Shown here piece after piece: positions 1 through 10,124 of a stretch of 64,000 bases of DNA. Numbering within the stretch: position 1 is the stretch's first letter; each line of letters opens with the position of its first letter. The notes beneath the pieces were generated by a model, which saw nothing but the letters and a program-made list of their open reading frames with translations, was not told where the DNA came from and ran no database searches. This stretch comes from a virus, in IMG/VR virus record IMGVR_UViG_3300025137_000018, positions 1-64,000 of that record; one strand, written 5' to 3'. Both the position numbers and the translations under genes were made by a program.

Positions 1-2
1 AT

Positions 3-3000
3 GTAAGTACAACAAGTGTTTACCCACAGACAGATAACGCAGTAGATTTAGGCTTTAACTCCTCTGCTCATCGCTTCAAAAACCTCTACCTTTCAGGAAC
101 CATATCTAGTGGTGCTATTACAAGTACAGGGGCTGTAAAAGCATATGGTAACTCTGACACTGTTGCGGCTTTAGAAATATATTCAAATTCTACTCATGGT
201 ATGCGAATATTGCATAGAGGTACCGATGGTGATTTTAGTTTTGAAAGAAGGGTTGCCGGCACGAACACAGAGTTTTTAAGAATTGGCAGAGGCAATGGAA
301 ACGCTACCTTTGCAGGAACTATCTCTAGTGGTGCTATTACAAGTAGTGGAAATATTGCTATTACAGCAGGTTCAGGTCAACGTTATATAGAAATGGGGTC
401 AGGTACTTCAGGCGCAAAAACATATAGAATCTATAATGGTATTGCATGGAATCCCGATGCTTTATTAATTTATAATCATACTGATGATTCTACTGTTCTT
501 ACTATTGAACCAGGTAAACTTGGAATCAATAAAGGTGCAAGTAGTTTAAGCCATACCTTAGATGTTGGTGGTAATGTTGCTATATCAGGTACAGAAATTA
601 TTTCAAGTGCTAGAAACCTAACTAACATCGGCACAATCTCTAGTGGTTCTATAACGAGCTCAGGAGATGGATTCTTTAATGGAACAAAACTAGTAGGCGA
701 TAGCAAACACATGATTAGTTTTGCTGATACCTGGCTAAGATTAAATCCTGATAATCATTTTACTAGTGGTATATATGCCGGTACTGGACTATTAAGAACA
801 GATGGGCATTTCCAGGTTGGAGCTAGCGGAGCTAAATTTAGTGTAAATGGTATAACAGGCAACGTTACTGTTGCAGGAACTATTAGTTCTACAGGTCAAC
901 ATTATGTTGGATCAAATGTTGTTTGGAATGCCGGAAATGACGGTAGTGGATCAGGTTTAGATGCTGATGTGCTTGATGGACAGGAAGGTTCCTACTACCT
1001 TAATTATAATAATTTAAGTAATAAGCCTACAATTACAACACTTAGTAATGGAGCAAACAATAGAATTGTAACTGCTACAGGTACTTCTAGTCTTGATGCT
1101 GAAGCAAATCTTCAATATGATGGAAGTGCATTAGATATTTACACAGGAAGTATTGCAGTAACAGACAATCATGCTGGCCTTACATTCAGACAGACAGGTG
1201 TATATGCTGATGGAAGATACGAACACAGATTTAGAAAAAGAGACGAAGGCGGCGGAATACCACTTTATATAGACAAAACAGATTCTACAGCTAACGCGCA
1301 TACAGCAATTGCAAGATTTGGTAGTTATACAGGTAATACCGACGAATTTGAAGTTTATGGTAAAGCGAAAGTAGCTGATTTACATATTCACAGTGGTACA
1401 GGCGGTACAAATACACAAGGCCTACTCTTTACGCTTACGGATAATGCAGATGCTCAAGCATATATTAAGAAAAGTGCTTATTATATGCACTACAACTCAA
1501 ACCAAAACGAAGGCCATCATTTTACATATTCAGGAACTCAGTCGCTACTTAGGTTACATGGCGGAAATAATGTAACAAGACCTCATTCAGTAGATATTAC
1601 TGCTGATAACGGTCTTTACATGAATAACACACAGGTCATGACTCAAGCTAGAGCATTGACAAATGTCACAACTGCTACTGCGGCAGGTGGTACTAATACT
1701 ACAGCACTTGCTAATACAGCCTTCGTACAACAAGAAATTACATCATTAGTTGGAGGAGCTCCGACTGCATTAGATACTCTTAATGAACTTGCAGCAGCTA
1801 TTAACGATGACTCAAACTATAACACAACTCTTACAACAGCATTAGGAACAAAACTACCAAAGGCTGGTGGAACAATAACCGGAAATTTGACAGTAAATAA
1901 TAACCTGTATATAGGTGATGGTAATGATGGTTATTTTTATAATGACGTTAACGGTAGAACTGCTTTTCGAAGCGGTGACTTCTATATTCAAGATACTGTA
2001 AGTAATTTTTATAACTATGCAACTAACCAATATTATGGAGATAGTAGTGGAGATAACATACACTTTAGAGGGAATGTTCTTGATGGTACAGGCTGGCAAA
2101 TAAATGGAGCAGGAATGCTCACCACAAGAGATCATTTACTAAATGCAGGATATCACTTACAAAGAGCAGATCACCATTCAGGTCATTTAGAAGGTTCATA
2201 TAACAACGTAGGTGCAAACGAATCTAAGTCAAATCCAATTTATACTATTGGTTCGAGCTACAATCCGAACTCTACTACGTTGGGTAATATGTACGGTGTT
2301 GGATTTTCTTATTCAAATGCCTCATTCATTAACTTTTCAGGTGGAGCGGGTTGGGGAATGTATGTCGCGGCAGATGGCGACGCGCGAGTATGGCTAAATG
2401 GTAGTGCTGGAACTATTGCCAGTACAGGGCAACATTATGTTGGTTCAAATGTTGTTTGGAACGCAGGCAATGATGGCTCAGGTTCAGGTCTCGATGCCGA
2501 CTTGTTAGATGGTGTTCAAGGAGCAAATTATGCAAGACTTGACCAATCAAATGTATTTGGTGCTGGTACACATTCAAATTACTTTAGAAGAAACAACACA
2601 TCAAATTATACAGATGCACCTTTACTTGTAGAATCCTATGGAGGTTCAAGTACAACCACTGGTGTTGGTTTTCATATCTCAGGTTCTGTAGGTAGATACC
2701 TATTTATGAATAATTCTGGCAATTTATTTTGGAACAGTACAGCATCACAAATTTGGCACACAAGCAACGACGGTTCAGGATCAGGACTTGATGCAGATTT
2801 ACTTGATGGCGTTGATAGCACTAAATACTTTAAATCTCCTGGTAATGTATCTGCTTGGGAGAGAAATAACGCTAACTTCAGTGTCCAAGGAGGAGACGCT
2901 AGTAATGTTGGACTCCACATGGAGCAGTCAAATGGCGTTTTCGGATTTCAACTTTATAGTGCGAGTGGCACATACGGCTTCCTTGATGGAGAGTGGGCAA

Positions 3001-6000
3001 ACTGGGATATCCAGAAAGTGGCAAGTGGTACGTTCAAAGTTGACGAAGGTAGTGGGTTACAAAGAGTGTGGAACGCAGGCAACGATGGTTCAGGTTCTGG
3101 TTTAGATGCTGATCTACTTGATGGACAAGATAGTTCTTACTATAGAAATGCAGGTAATATAAATGCTGGTATTCTTCCTATAGCAAGAATACCAACTTCT
3201 CTTATGAGAGCTACAGGAACAGAATATACTAGTGCTACAAATTGGAGTAGCGGAATATTCCCATTAACTTCAGATAATGTTCTTAATTGGAGTACTGTAC
3301 ATAATTCTACTTCATCTTGGGGAGATTCTCCACAAGCAACTTTTTCCAGTGCATATACTTATGGTGGAGTGGAAAATGTAAAACTTGGATCTATGCAAAT
3401 TCAAACATATTATCCTCATAGCGGATCAGCTGGAAATGGAGTATATTATAGAACTGGATGGGAAAGTTCAGGTTCTTCACCGTACTTTTATTCATGGGCA
3501 AAATTTTATGATACAAATAATGACGGTTCAGGCTCAGGATTAGATGCTGATTTACTTGATGGTGTACAAGGTTCTTCATTCCTAAGAAGCGATGCTACTG
3601 ATACAGCAACAGGCAGTATCAGTCTAAGAGGGGGAGGAAATCATTTAGGGAATCATGAATTTGCAGCTTCAAGCACAGGAACAGCTTATTCAAGTGCGGC
3701 TATCGAACTCAGAGAAAGTAACTATACTGGAACCGGTTCTGCAACTCCTCCGCAAATAGGATTTCACTGGGGTGGTGTGGTTGCCTCTAATATATCTATG
3801 GATTCTGCTGGTGCTATTCTAATTAGGAATAATCCAGGTACTGCATACGAAAACTTTAGAGCTAATAATATATATGCAAATGGAACAAATTTAGTCTGGC
3901 ATGTAGGTAATGACGGAGCAGGTTCTGGTCTAGATGCTGACTTACTTGATGGTGTACAACTATCTGGTATTGCAAGATTAAATTATGATAATACAAATGA
4001 AATAAGAGCTACAAACTTTAAGGCAAATGCTGGCGGAGTGTATTATGCATATACTGCTGCTGGAAATCTTAGAGGGTATATGTATGCCACAGATACTAAT
4101 GATGAACATTTAGTTTTACGAACTTCTGGTGGCGAAGACATAGCATTTAAAGATGACACTACTAACAATATGATTGTTCGTGGTGATGGTAATGTATGGA
4201 TAAGAGGTGCAATAGTAAATGGTACTATTCCTTATTCACAGGTAACAGGAACACCAACAATACCAACTAACAACAATCAGTTAACAAATGGTGCAGGTTA
4301 TATTACCACATCTGGTAATGCTGCTACATCTCATGCTGTTACAGGTTCTGCCTTTGCCACAACTGGTTCACCTAGTAGTGTTTTAGAATACCAACAAGCA
4401 TCGGGTCAAACTGATACAAGATTGGCTCCTTCAGGCGACTGGCATAATACTATTCGTATGGGTCATGGTAATCCATATAATTATTATTCTAATACTATTG
4501 CAGCAAGAATGACAGGAACAGGGCCTGGTGATTTATATACTCAATCGATTTATAATAACGCGGCAGGAGGTTGGAGAAAACTTTGGAGCACAGGTAATGA
4601 CGGTTCAGGGTCAGGCTTAGATGCTGATCTACTTGATGGAATACACGCTGCTTCATTCTTAAGAAGTGATGCTGCTGATACAGCTGGCAGTAAAATTACA
4701 TTCTCTACTGGACTTGCAAGGAGTGACCATCATGTAGGACATCTCGAAGGCTCTTATAATAACGTTGGAGGTAACGGCAGTAAGTCAAATCCAATATACA
4801 CAATTGGTAGTGCTTATAATCCTACTGCAACTGCCCTAAGCGATATGTATGGTATTGGGTATTCTCACCCAAATTTCTGGGGTAGTGGCAAAACTTCTGA
4901 TTGGGGACTGTATGTTGCAAATAATGGTGCCGTAGACGCAACAATTGGTAATGGAACAACAACAGCATGGTTTAAAACTAATGTTATAGTTGGAGGTACT
5001 ATTACTTCTCAAGGTAATCTAGTATGGAATGCTGGTAATGATGGCTCAGGTTCAGGTCTAGATGCAGATTTACTTGATGGTGTTGATAGCACTTCATTTC
5101 TAAGAAGCGATGTATACGATACTGGCGTAGGACTAGCTTTAAACGGCGGAACTTCAAACCATCCCCATGATTCAACGTTATATGTAACAGCAAGTAATAG
5201 TGCTGACTGGGGTATTACAATTGCTGCTAATTCAGGTAAAACTGAATACGGTATGCAAATTCAGATGCCCTCCTCATTCAATTACGCACTTAGAATTTTA
5301 AAGAACGGATCAGAGCACTTTAATGTTAATTCTACTGGCGCAACAATTAGTGGAAACTATATTTGGCACGCTGGTAACGACGGTTCTGGATCTGGCTTAG
5401 ACGCTGATTTGTTGGATGGACAACACGGTTCTTACTATGCCCTTGCTGGTGGAAACGATGAATTAAGAGCTATACCAAACAGATGGTATGCGAATGCAAA
5501 TGCTGTTCAAACCCTAGATTATTACCAACACAATTATGCTAAAGCCCACATGGGTAACACCTACAAGTACACAACTTCTCGTCCAGCAATTACTTCTGAT
5601 TCGAATTATTGGGTTGGCTCGATGGGTTGGGGACAAGTTGATCTTAATACTATACTGTCTTATGGATCAGGTTTCTGGGACTCTTGGGGAACCCCTGCAA
5701 ATCGGCCGTCTACTTATACCACCCATTGGACTGGTTTAAATTCGATGCATTACTCAGCGTCTTCTACTTATCATCATGGTATGCAGATGGCGATGGGCGC
5801 AGGAGATCCTTCTCATACATATCTTAGAGGTTGGTGGGCAAACGGTGGCTCTGGAAATGCTTGGCAGAAAATCTGGACATCAGGAAATGACGGTTCAGGT
5901 TCTACGCTAGACGCAGATTTACTTGATGGACAACAAGGTTCTTACTATGCACAAGCGTCATTATCTAATAATAAGACATATACTAATTCAGCTAACACTG

Positions 6001-7679
6001 CTGGCTCATATTTAGGTGGTCATTATTCTTCTGGAGGAACTGAAAAACCAAATTCATCAACCTTTGGGTCTGGTAAACTTAAAACCGCTATGCTTGGCTC
6101 AGGAAATCTTGGGTTTGGAGGATCATGGAATGATGTTCTTTGGATGTCAAGTTACAATGGAGGTGATGTTAAAAAATCAACCGCCATAGTATCGAGTAAA
6201 TATAATGATGCTGATATGTGGGTTGTAAAACAGAATTATGATTCTTCTTCTTGGGGAACTGGCTATAAAATTTGGAACGCAGGTAGTGATGGATCTGGCT
6301 CAGGACTTGATGCAGACGTACTTGATGGTGTTCAAGCTGCATCATTTGTAAGAAGTGATAATAATGATACCCTTTCAGAACAGTACACATTTACTAAAGT
6401 CAATGACCACGCAATAAGAGTGGGAACGATTCGCGGAACTGTTGTTGGCAGTAATAGCGGTGAATACATACAAATGTATGAGCGAGTTCATATTGGCTCT
6501 CCTGCTGGTTGGGGTTCAAGAGGTGCGCCTAGTTACGGATTATCCACTTATGGTGGAGCAAATTTAGCTACAGATACAGGTAGCGTAACAATATCAGGTA
6601 GTACTGCTTGGCATGCAGGAAATGACGGTTCAGGTTCTGGTTTAGATGCTGATTTACTTGATGGAGGACAGAGCACCGACTATGCTAGAAAGGGTAATGT
6701 TGGGTATCAACAAGCTAGTGATCTTTTTACATTCCCTTCATTTAACGATGGCAACTCTTCCTCAGGAGATCAATCATCAGTACAAATTTATAACGGCAAT
6801 GCTCAAGAAGATGCTTTTATAGCTTTTCATATAAGTGGAGATTACGCAGGTTACTTTGGACTAGATGGAACTACAAATGACTTATTCTGGGGTGGCTGGT
6901 CTGTAGGAAATAATAAACATAAAATTTGGCATGCAGGCAACGACGGTTCAGGTTCAGGTCTTGATGCTGACTTACTCGATGGTATGACTTCTGGCGCTAG
7001 TGGTAGTAGTATTATAATGAGAACTGAATCCAATGGATATTCACAATTAAATAACTGGCAACAAGTTGGTGACGCTGGTTTATATTCAGCAACTACAAAC
7101 GGCGCACATTGGTATCCTAACACTGCTGTTGCTTACGGCGTTTGGCGAAGTAATGGTTCTAGAGGTGGTTATTCCGGAATATACCATAATAATGGCGGCG
7201 TTGTTAGCGGTATGTATGATTCAGGAGGTAATGGTGGTGACTGGAATGGTACAAATGGTTGGCAATGGTACTGGCATAGAAGTAATTCTTGCTTAGCTGT
7301 TGCAGGGTCTACTACTTCCTCTAGTTATGCACTTTACGCAGGAGGAGCAATATACGCGACTGGAAATATAACTGCATATTCTGATAGAAGAATTAAAGAA
7401 AATATCGTTCAAATAGATAATGCTTTAGAAAAAGTAAATAAGCTAGAAGGCGTGTATTATAACAGAATTGACGATGAAAGTAAAACAAAAGAAATTGGTT
7501 TTATCGCTCAAGACGTAAATAAAGTTGCACCTGAGTTGGTAACTTATGCAGAAGACGTTGATCAATACGGAGTCAAGTATGGAAATACTACTGCATTACT
7601 AGTAGAGGCAGTAAAAGAATTAACACAACAAGTAAAAGACTTGAAACAAGAAATAGAGGAAATAAAAAATGTCAAGTAA
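3..7679 (+). CDS. Giant tail-fibre protein with C-terminal S74 chaperone, 5' end outside window
   Basis: A host-recognition fibre, 2558 residues visible. The frame is open from base 3 and the first visible residues already read as fibre repeat (NAVDLG, NLYLSGTISSGAITS), so the in-frame ATG at 201 is internal and the true start lies upstream of the window. Thirteen copies of a module with core NDGSGSGLDADLLDG are spaced through the protein, separated by diverse Gly/Ser/Tyr-rich blocks. The last ~100 residues are a peptidase S74 intramolecular chaperone: YSDRRIKENI carries the Ser and Lys expected for the self-cleaving dyad, followed by IGFIAQDV and a C-terminal coiled coil. In this family the chaperone trimerises the fibre and then releases itself. 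The last codons overlap the next small gene. Fibre identity is secure; receptor unknown. Confidence 0.93.
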   Translation, partial: VSTTSVYPQTDNAVDLGFNSSAHRFKNLYLSGTISSGAITSTGAVKAYGNSDTVAALEIYSNSTHGMRILHRGTDGDFSFERRVAGTNTEFLRIGRGNGNATFAGTISSGAITSSGNIAITAGSGQRYIEMGSGTSGAKTYRIYNGIAWNPDALLIYNHTDDSTVLTIEPGKLGINKGASSLSHTLDVGGNVAISGTEIISSARNLTNIGTISSGSITSSGDGFFNGTKLVGDSKHMISFADTWLRLNPDNHFTSGIYAGTGLLRTDGHFQVGASGAKFSVNGITGNVTVAGTISSTGQHYVGSNVVWNAGNDGSGSGLDADVLDGQEGSYYLNYNNLSNKPTITTLSNGANNRIVTATGTSSLDAEANLQYDGSALDIYTGSIAVTDNHAGLTFRQTGVYADGRYEHRFRKRDEGGGIPLYIDKTDSTANAHTAIARFGSYTGNTDEFEVYGKAKVADLHIHSGTGGTNTQGLLFTLTDNADAQAYIKKSAYYMHYNSNQNEGHHFTYSGTQSLLRLHGGNNVTRPHSVDITADNGLYMNNTQVMTQARALTNVTTATAAGGTNTTALANTAFVQQEITSLVGGAPTALDTLNELAAAINDDSNYNTTLTTALGTKLPKAGGTITGNLTVNNNLYIGDGNDGYFYNDVNGRTAFRSGDFYIQDTVSNFYNYATNQYYGDSSGDNIHFRGNVLDGTGWQINGAGMLTTRDHLLNAGYHLQRADHHSGHLEGSYNNVGANESKSNPIYTIGSSYNPNSTTLGNMYGVGFSYSNASFINFSGGAGWGMYVAADGDARVWLNGSAGTIASTGQHYVGSNVVWNAGNDGSGSGLDADLLDGVQGANYARLDQSNVFGAGTHSNYFRRNNTSNYTDAPLLVESYGGSSTTTGVGFHISGSVGRYLFMNNSGNLFWNSTASQIWHTSNDGSGSGLDADLLDGVDSTKYFKSPGNVSAWERNNANFSVQGGDASNVGLHMEQSNGVFGFQLYSASGTYGFLDGEWANWDIQKVASGTFKVDEGSGLQRVWNAGNDGSGSGLDADLLDGQDSSYYRNAGNINAGILPIARIPTSLMRATGTEYTSATNWSSGIFPLTSDNVLNWSTVHNSTSSWGDSPQATFSSAYTYGGVENVKLGSMQIQTYYPHSGSAGNGVYYRTGWESSGSSPYFYSWAKFYDTNNDGSGSGLDADLLDGVQGSSFLRSDATDTATGSISLRGGGNHLGNHEFAASSTGTAYSSAAIELRESNYTGTGSATPPQIGFHWGGVVASNISMDSAGAILIRNNPGTAYENFRANNIYANGTNLVWHVGNDGAGSGLDADLLDGVQLSGIARLNYDNTNEIRATNFKANAGGVYYAYTAAGNLRGYMYATDTNDEHLVLRTSGGEDIAFKDDTTNNMIVRGDGNVWIRGAIVNGTIPYSQVTGTPTIPTNNNQLTNGAGYITTSGNAATSHAVTGSAFATTGSPSSVLEYQQASGQTDTRLAPSGDWHNTIRMGHGNPYNYYSNTIAARMTGTGPGDLYTQSIYNNAAGGWRKLWSTGNDGSGSGLDADLLDGIHAASFLRSDAADTAGSKITFSTGLARSDHHVGHLEGSYNNVGGNGSKSNPIYTIGSAYNPTATALSDMYGIGYSHPNFWGSGKTSDWGLYVANNGAVDATIGNGTTTAWFKTNVIVGGTITSQGNLVWNAGNDGSGSGLDADLLDGVDSTSFLRSDVYDTGVGLALNGGTSNHPHDSTLYVTASNSADWGITIAANSGKTEYGMQIQMPSSFNYALRILKNGSEHFNVNSTGATISGNYIWHAGNDGSGSGLDADLLDGQHGSYYALAGGNDELRAIPNRWYANANAVQTLDYYQHNYAKAHMGNTYKYTTSRPAITSDSNYWVGSMGWGQVDLNTILSYGSGFWDSWGTPANRPSTYTTHWTGLNSMHYSASSTYHHGMQMAMGAGDPSHTYLRGWWANGGSGNAWQKIWTSGNDGSGSTLDADLLDGQQGSYYAQASLSNNKTYTNSANTAGSYLGGHYSSGGTEKPNSSTFGSGKLKTAMLGSGNLGFGGSWNDVLWMSSYNGGDVKKSTAIVSSKYNDADMWVVKQNYDSSSWGTGYKIWNAGSDGSGSGLDADVLDGVQAASFVRSDNNDTLSEQYTFTKVNDHAIRVGTIRGTVVGSNSGEYIQMYERVHIGSPAGWGSRGAPSYGLSTYGGANLATDTGSVTISGSTAWHAGNDGSGSGLDADLLDGGQSTDYARKGNVGYQQASDLFTFPSFNDGNSSSGDQSSVQIYNGNAQEDAFIAFHISGDYAGYFGLDGTTNDLFWGGWSVGNNKHKIWHAGNDGSGSGLDADLLDGMTSGASGSSIIMRTESNGYSQLNNWQQVGDAGLYSATTNGAHWYPNTAVAYGVWRSNGSRGGYSGIYHNNGGVVSGMYDSGGNGGDWNGTNGWQWYWHRSNSCLAVAGSTTSSSYALYAGGAIYATGNITAYSDRRIKENIVQIDNALEKVNKLEGVYYNRIDDESKTKEIGFIAQDVNKVAPELVTYAEDVDQYGVKYGNTTALLVEAVKELTQQVKDLKQEIEEIKNVK

Positions 7680-7851
7680 AACAGTAACACATATAGCATG
7701 GCACCCTGATAGAACAGTGCCAACTGAAACACCTGCTGCCATGCAAATAGATTATAGTGATGCTTCACAGGACATCTTAGTCGCAGGAGCAGATGTTAGT
7801 GATAAGTTACAACTAGTACAAGATGCATATGCTGTATTATTTACAAGTTAA
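7669..7851 (+). CDS. Small hypothetical protein after tail fibre
   Basis: 60 residues, starting inside the last codons of the fibre gene (11-base overlap), which suggests translational coupling. It begins MSSKTVTHIAWHPD and is mildly acidic, with no membrane segment or motif I recognise. The position right after a fibre gene would fit a fibre accessory or attachment protein, but nothing in the sequence shows this. Confidence 0.6.
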   Translation: MSSKTVTHIAWHPDRTVPTETPAAMQIDYSDASQDILVAGADVSDKLQLVQDAYAVLFTS

Positions 7852-7863
7852 GTAAAAAACTAT

Positions 7864-7871
7864 TATAAATA
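7864..7871 (+). promoter_or_regulatory. Late-type promoter TATAAATA
   Basis: An exact TATAAATA, the octamer used by T4 gp55-RNA polymerase, in the 65-base gap before the gene at 7917. A short GAGG/CCTC hairpin (7878-7891) with an A/U-rich loop follows. Confidence 0.5.
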
Positions 7872-7916
7872 GATATAGAGGAATAACCCTCAAGTCACAA
7901 TTATTAGGAGAAAATA

Positions 7917-8198
7917 ATGGCTATAACATATGAAATCGTAGACGCGTTTACAGGTAAAAGAACGCAATCTACTCCAGATCCCGACAACGAGGGACAAACT
8001 ATTGACACTGAAATTGATGTAACTGATGTTGAAGTAAAATTTACTGATGATCAATATACACCTGACAAAGTTCACACACGTATGGTAAATGTTTGTTTTG
8101 ATTCAGACGGTGCTTACGACAACACAGCTACATTAGCTAGAGTTGAAGAAGTTATGGCTGGAGTAGAACACAAAATGGCAGTTGGCGTAATAGCTTAA
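7917..8198 (+). CDS. Hypothetical protein upstream of neck genes
   Basis: 93 residues, acidic, starting MAITYEIVDAFTGKRT, with an AGGAG ribosome site 8 bases before the ATG and its own late-type promoter upstream. No domain recognised. The position between fibre and neck genes and the late promoter suggest a virion or assembly role, which is inference only. Confidence 0.7.
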   Translation: MAITYEIVDAFTGKRTQSTPDPDNEGQTIDTEIDVTDVEVKFTDDQYTPDKVHTRMVNVCFDSDGAYDNTATLARVEEVMAGVEHKMAVGVIA

Positions 8199-8212
8199 TA
8201 GAGGATTAAAAA

Positions 8213-9178
8213 ATGGCAAAACCTAACTCAAGAACAACATTAATTGATTATTGTTTAAGATCATTAGGTGCGCCTGTTATTGAAATTAATGTAGATGAAG
8301 ATCAAATCGAAGATAGAATCGATGAAGCTTTTCAATTTTACAATACATTTCATGCAGATGCCATTGAAAAAGTTTTCTTAAAGCACCAAGTAACTGGAAG
8401 CACGTTAACCTTATCGGCAGCTGTTGCTGAAAATTTTACAGTAGGCGAAACCATTACTGGTGGAACATCTGGAGCTACAGCTCTAGTTCATAACACTACT
8501 GCAGGTTCAAACATAGTATATGATTCACTAGGTAATCCTAACGCACCATTCCAGGCTAACGAAGTAGTAACTGGAAGTACTTCTAGTACAACCGGAACTA
8601 TATCTTCTATTACTTTAGGAGATATTGAAAATGGCTATCTTCCTACTCCAGACTTAGTTAAACAAGTAACAAGAGTATTTCCATTTAATGAGAATCACAC
8701 TACTGACATGTTTAGTATTGATTACCAATTACATTTAAATGATATATATTCATTAGGATTTATGGGGAACTTATCAGAGTACTATATGACACAATCTTGG
8801 TTATCTCTATTAGATTTAATAGTTGATACAGACGATAAACATATAGATTTTAATGTCCATAGAAACAATCTAAGAATAGATATGAATTGGAAAACTGAAG
8901 TTGTTATTGGTTCATACATTATAGTAGAATGCCAGAGAGTTTTAGATCCAGATACATATACTGATGTATATAACGATTACTTTCTCAAACGATACGCTAC
9001 AGCATTAATTAAAATGCAATGGGGTATCAACCTATCAAAGTTTGAAGGAATGGTAATGCCAGGCGGTGTTACATTTAACGGACGACAAATCTTAGAAGAC
9101 GCTAAGGAAGAAATAAAAGAATTAACAGAAGAAGCTCGCTTGGTCTGGGAAGATCCAATCGACTTTATGACAGGATAA
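8213..9178 (+). CDS. 13: Neck protein gp13
   Basis: 321 residues, about the length of T4 gp13 (309). The start MAKPNSRTTLIDYCLRSLGAP and the later SEYYMTQSWLSLLDLI and NMNWKTE-like blocks match gp13 of T4-like phages. gp13 sits at the head-tail junction with gp14 and completes the head after packaging. Residues ~61-134 look like an inserted beta-rich module (FTVGETITGGTSG, then VVTGSTSSTTG) that recurs in gp14 and gp15 of this window. Order 13-14-15-16-17 is as in T4. Confidence 0.88.
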   Translation: MAKPNSRTTLIDYCLRSLGAPVIEINVDEDQIEDRIDEAFQFYNTFHADAIEKVFLKHQVTGSTLTLSAAVAENFTVGETITGGTSGATALVHNTTAGSNIVYDSLGNPNAPFQANEVVTGSTSSTTGTISSITLGDIENGYLPTPDLVKQVTRVFPFNENHTTDMFSIDYQLHLNDIYSLGFMGNLSEYYMTQSWLSLLDLIVDTDDKHIDFNVHRNNLRIDMNWKTEVVIGSYIIVECQRVLDPDTYTDVYNDYFLKRYATALIKMQWGINLSKFEGMVMPGGVTFNGRQILEDAKEEIKELTEEARLVWEDPIDFMTG

Positions 9179-9182
9179 ATAA

Positions 9183-10124
9183 ATGCCAAGAAGCGTTTAC
9201 TTTTCTCAGGCTGTAAAAACTGAGCAGAATTTGTACGAAGACTTGATCATAGAGTCTCTTAAAATATATGGTCAGGATGTGTATTATTTGCCTAGAACAA
9301 TGCTTAATAGAGATGATATATTAGGCGAAGATAGTGCATCTAAATTTGATGATGCGTATATGATTGAAGCTTATATTGAAAACGCAGAAGGCTTTGAAGG
9401 TTCAGGGGATTTATATTCTAAATTTGGATTAGAAATTAGAGACGAAGCTAATTTTATTATCTCTAAAAGACAGTGGGAAAAACTTATCGGTTTTTATCAA
9501 ACAAACGATGTTAATCCTACACCAGAATCTGGTGATCTTTTATTCCTACCAATGACAAACAAGTTTTTTGAAATTATGTTTGTTGAGCATGAGCAACCTT
9601 TCTATCAATTATCAAATTTACCGGTTTATAAATTACAATGTAGCCTATATGAATATAGCGATGATGATTTTGAAACAGATATTGCTGCTATTGACACAGT
9701 TCAAGCTAGGAACTCATATGTACAAACGATGTCCGTATCTTTAACTGGTGGTAATCACTTTAAAGTTGGAGAGACAGTATCACAAATAATATCAACTGGT
9801 CCTACAGTAACAGTAACTGGTGAAATACAAACTATTATTAAAACTTCAGATATTGCTGCTGATATTAGTGTAAGTAATATTGGAGTAACTGGTTCAGAGG
9901 GTCAAGGAAAGAACTTCCTGGTATCTCCTACATTAGGTCTGGTTGGCGGAACTAGTAGTAACACCTGCTATATAACTGACATTGTTACTATAGGGGATAA
10001 AGATGATGCTAATACATTTGCATCGGATAATCAAGCAGAGAACGTACAATTTGAAATTGAAGGTGATAACTTTATAGACTTTACCGAATCTAATCCATTC
10101 GGCGATCCATCGGAGACTTATTAA
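9183..10124 (+). CDS. 14: Neck protein gp14
   Basis: 313 residues (T4 gp14 256). The N-terminus MPRSVYFSQAVKTEQNLYED and the segment DEANFIISKRQWEKL are typical of gp14, which acts with gp13 in head completion and collar formation. The extra length is largely a module at residues ~181-270 containing FKVGETVS and LVGGTSSNT, related to modules in gp13 and gp15. Its stop codon overlaps the start of gp15 by one base. Confidence 0.87.
   Translation: MPRSVYFSQAVKTEQNLYEDLIIESLKIYGQDVYYLPRTMLNRDDILGEDSASKFDDAYMIEAYIENAEGFEGSGDLYSKFGLEIRDEANFIISKRQWEKLIGFYQTNDVNPTPESGDLLFLPMTNKFFEIMFVEHEQPFYQLSNLPVYKLQCSLYEYSDDDFETDIAAIDTVQARNSYVQTMSVSLTGGNHFKVGETVSQIISTGPTVTVTGEIQTIIKTSDIAADISVSNIGVTGSEGQGKNFLVSPTLGLVGGTSSNTCYITDIVTIGDKDDANTFASDNQAENVQFEIEGDNFIDFTESNPFGDPSETY

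Noticed and set aside
1854-2135. Minus-strand frames within the fibre gene
   Set aside because: They arise from repetitive Gly/Ser/Asp codons on the plus strand and have no ribosome site or recognisable product.
201-7679. ATG at 201 as start of the tail fibre
   Set aside because: The same frame is open to base 3 and encodes fibre-type sequence, so the gene begins before the window.
9174-9181. GATAAATA before gp14
   Set aside because: Not the TATAAATA octamer; produced by the gp13 stop codon and the base run before the gp14 ATG.
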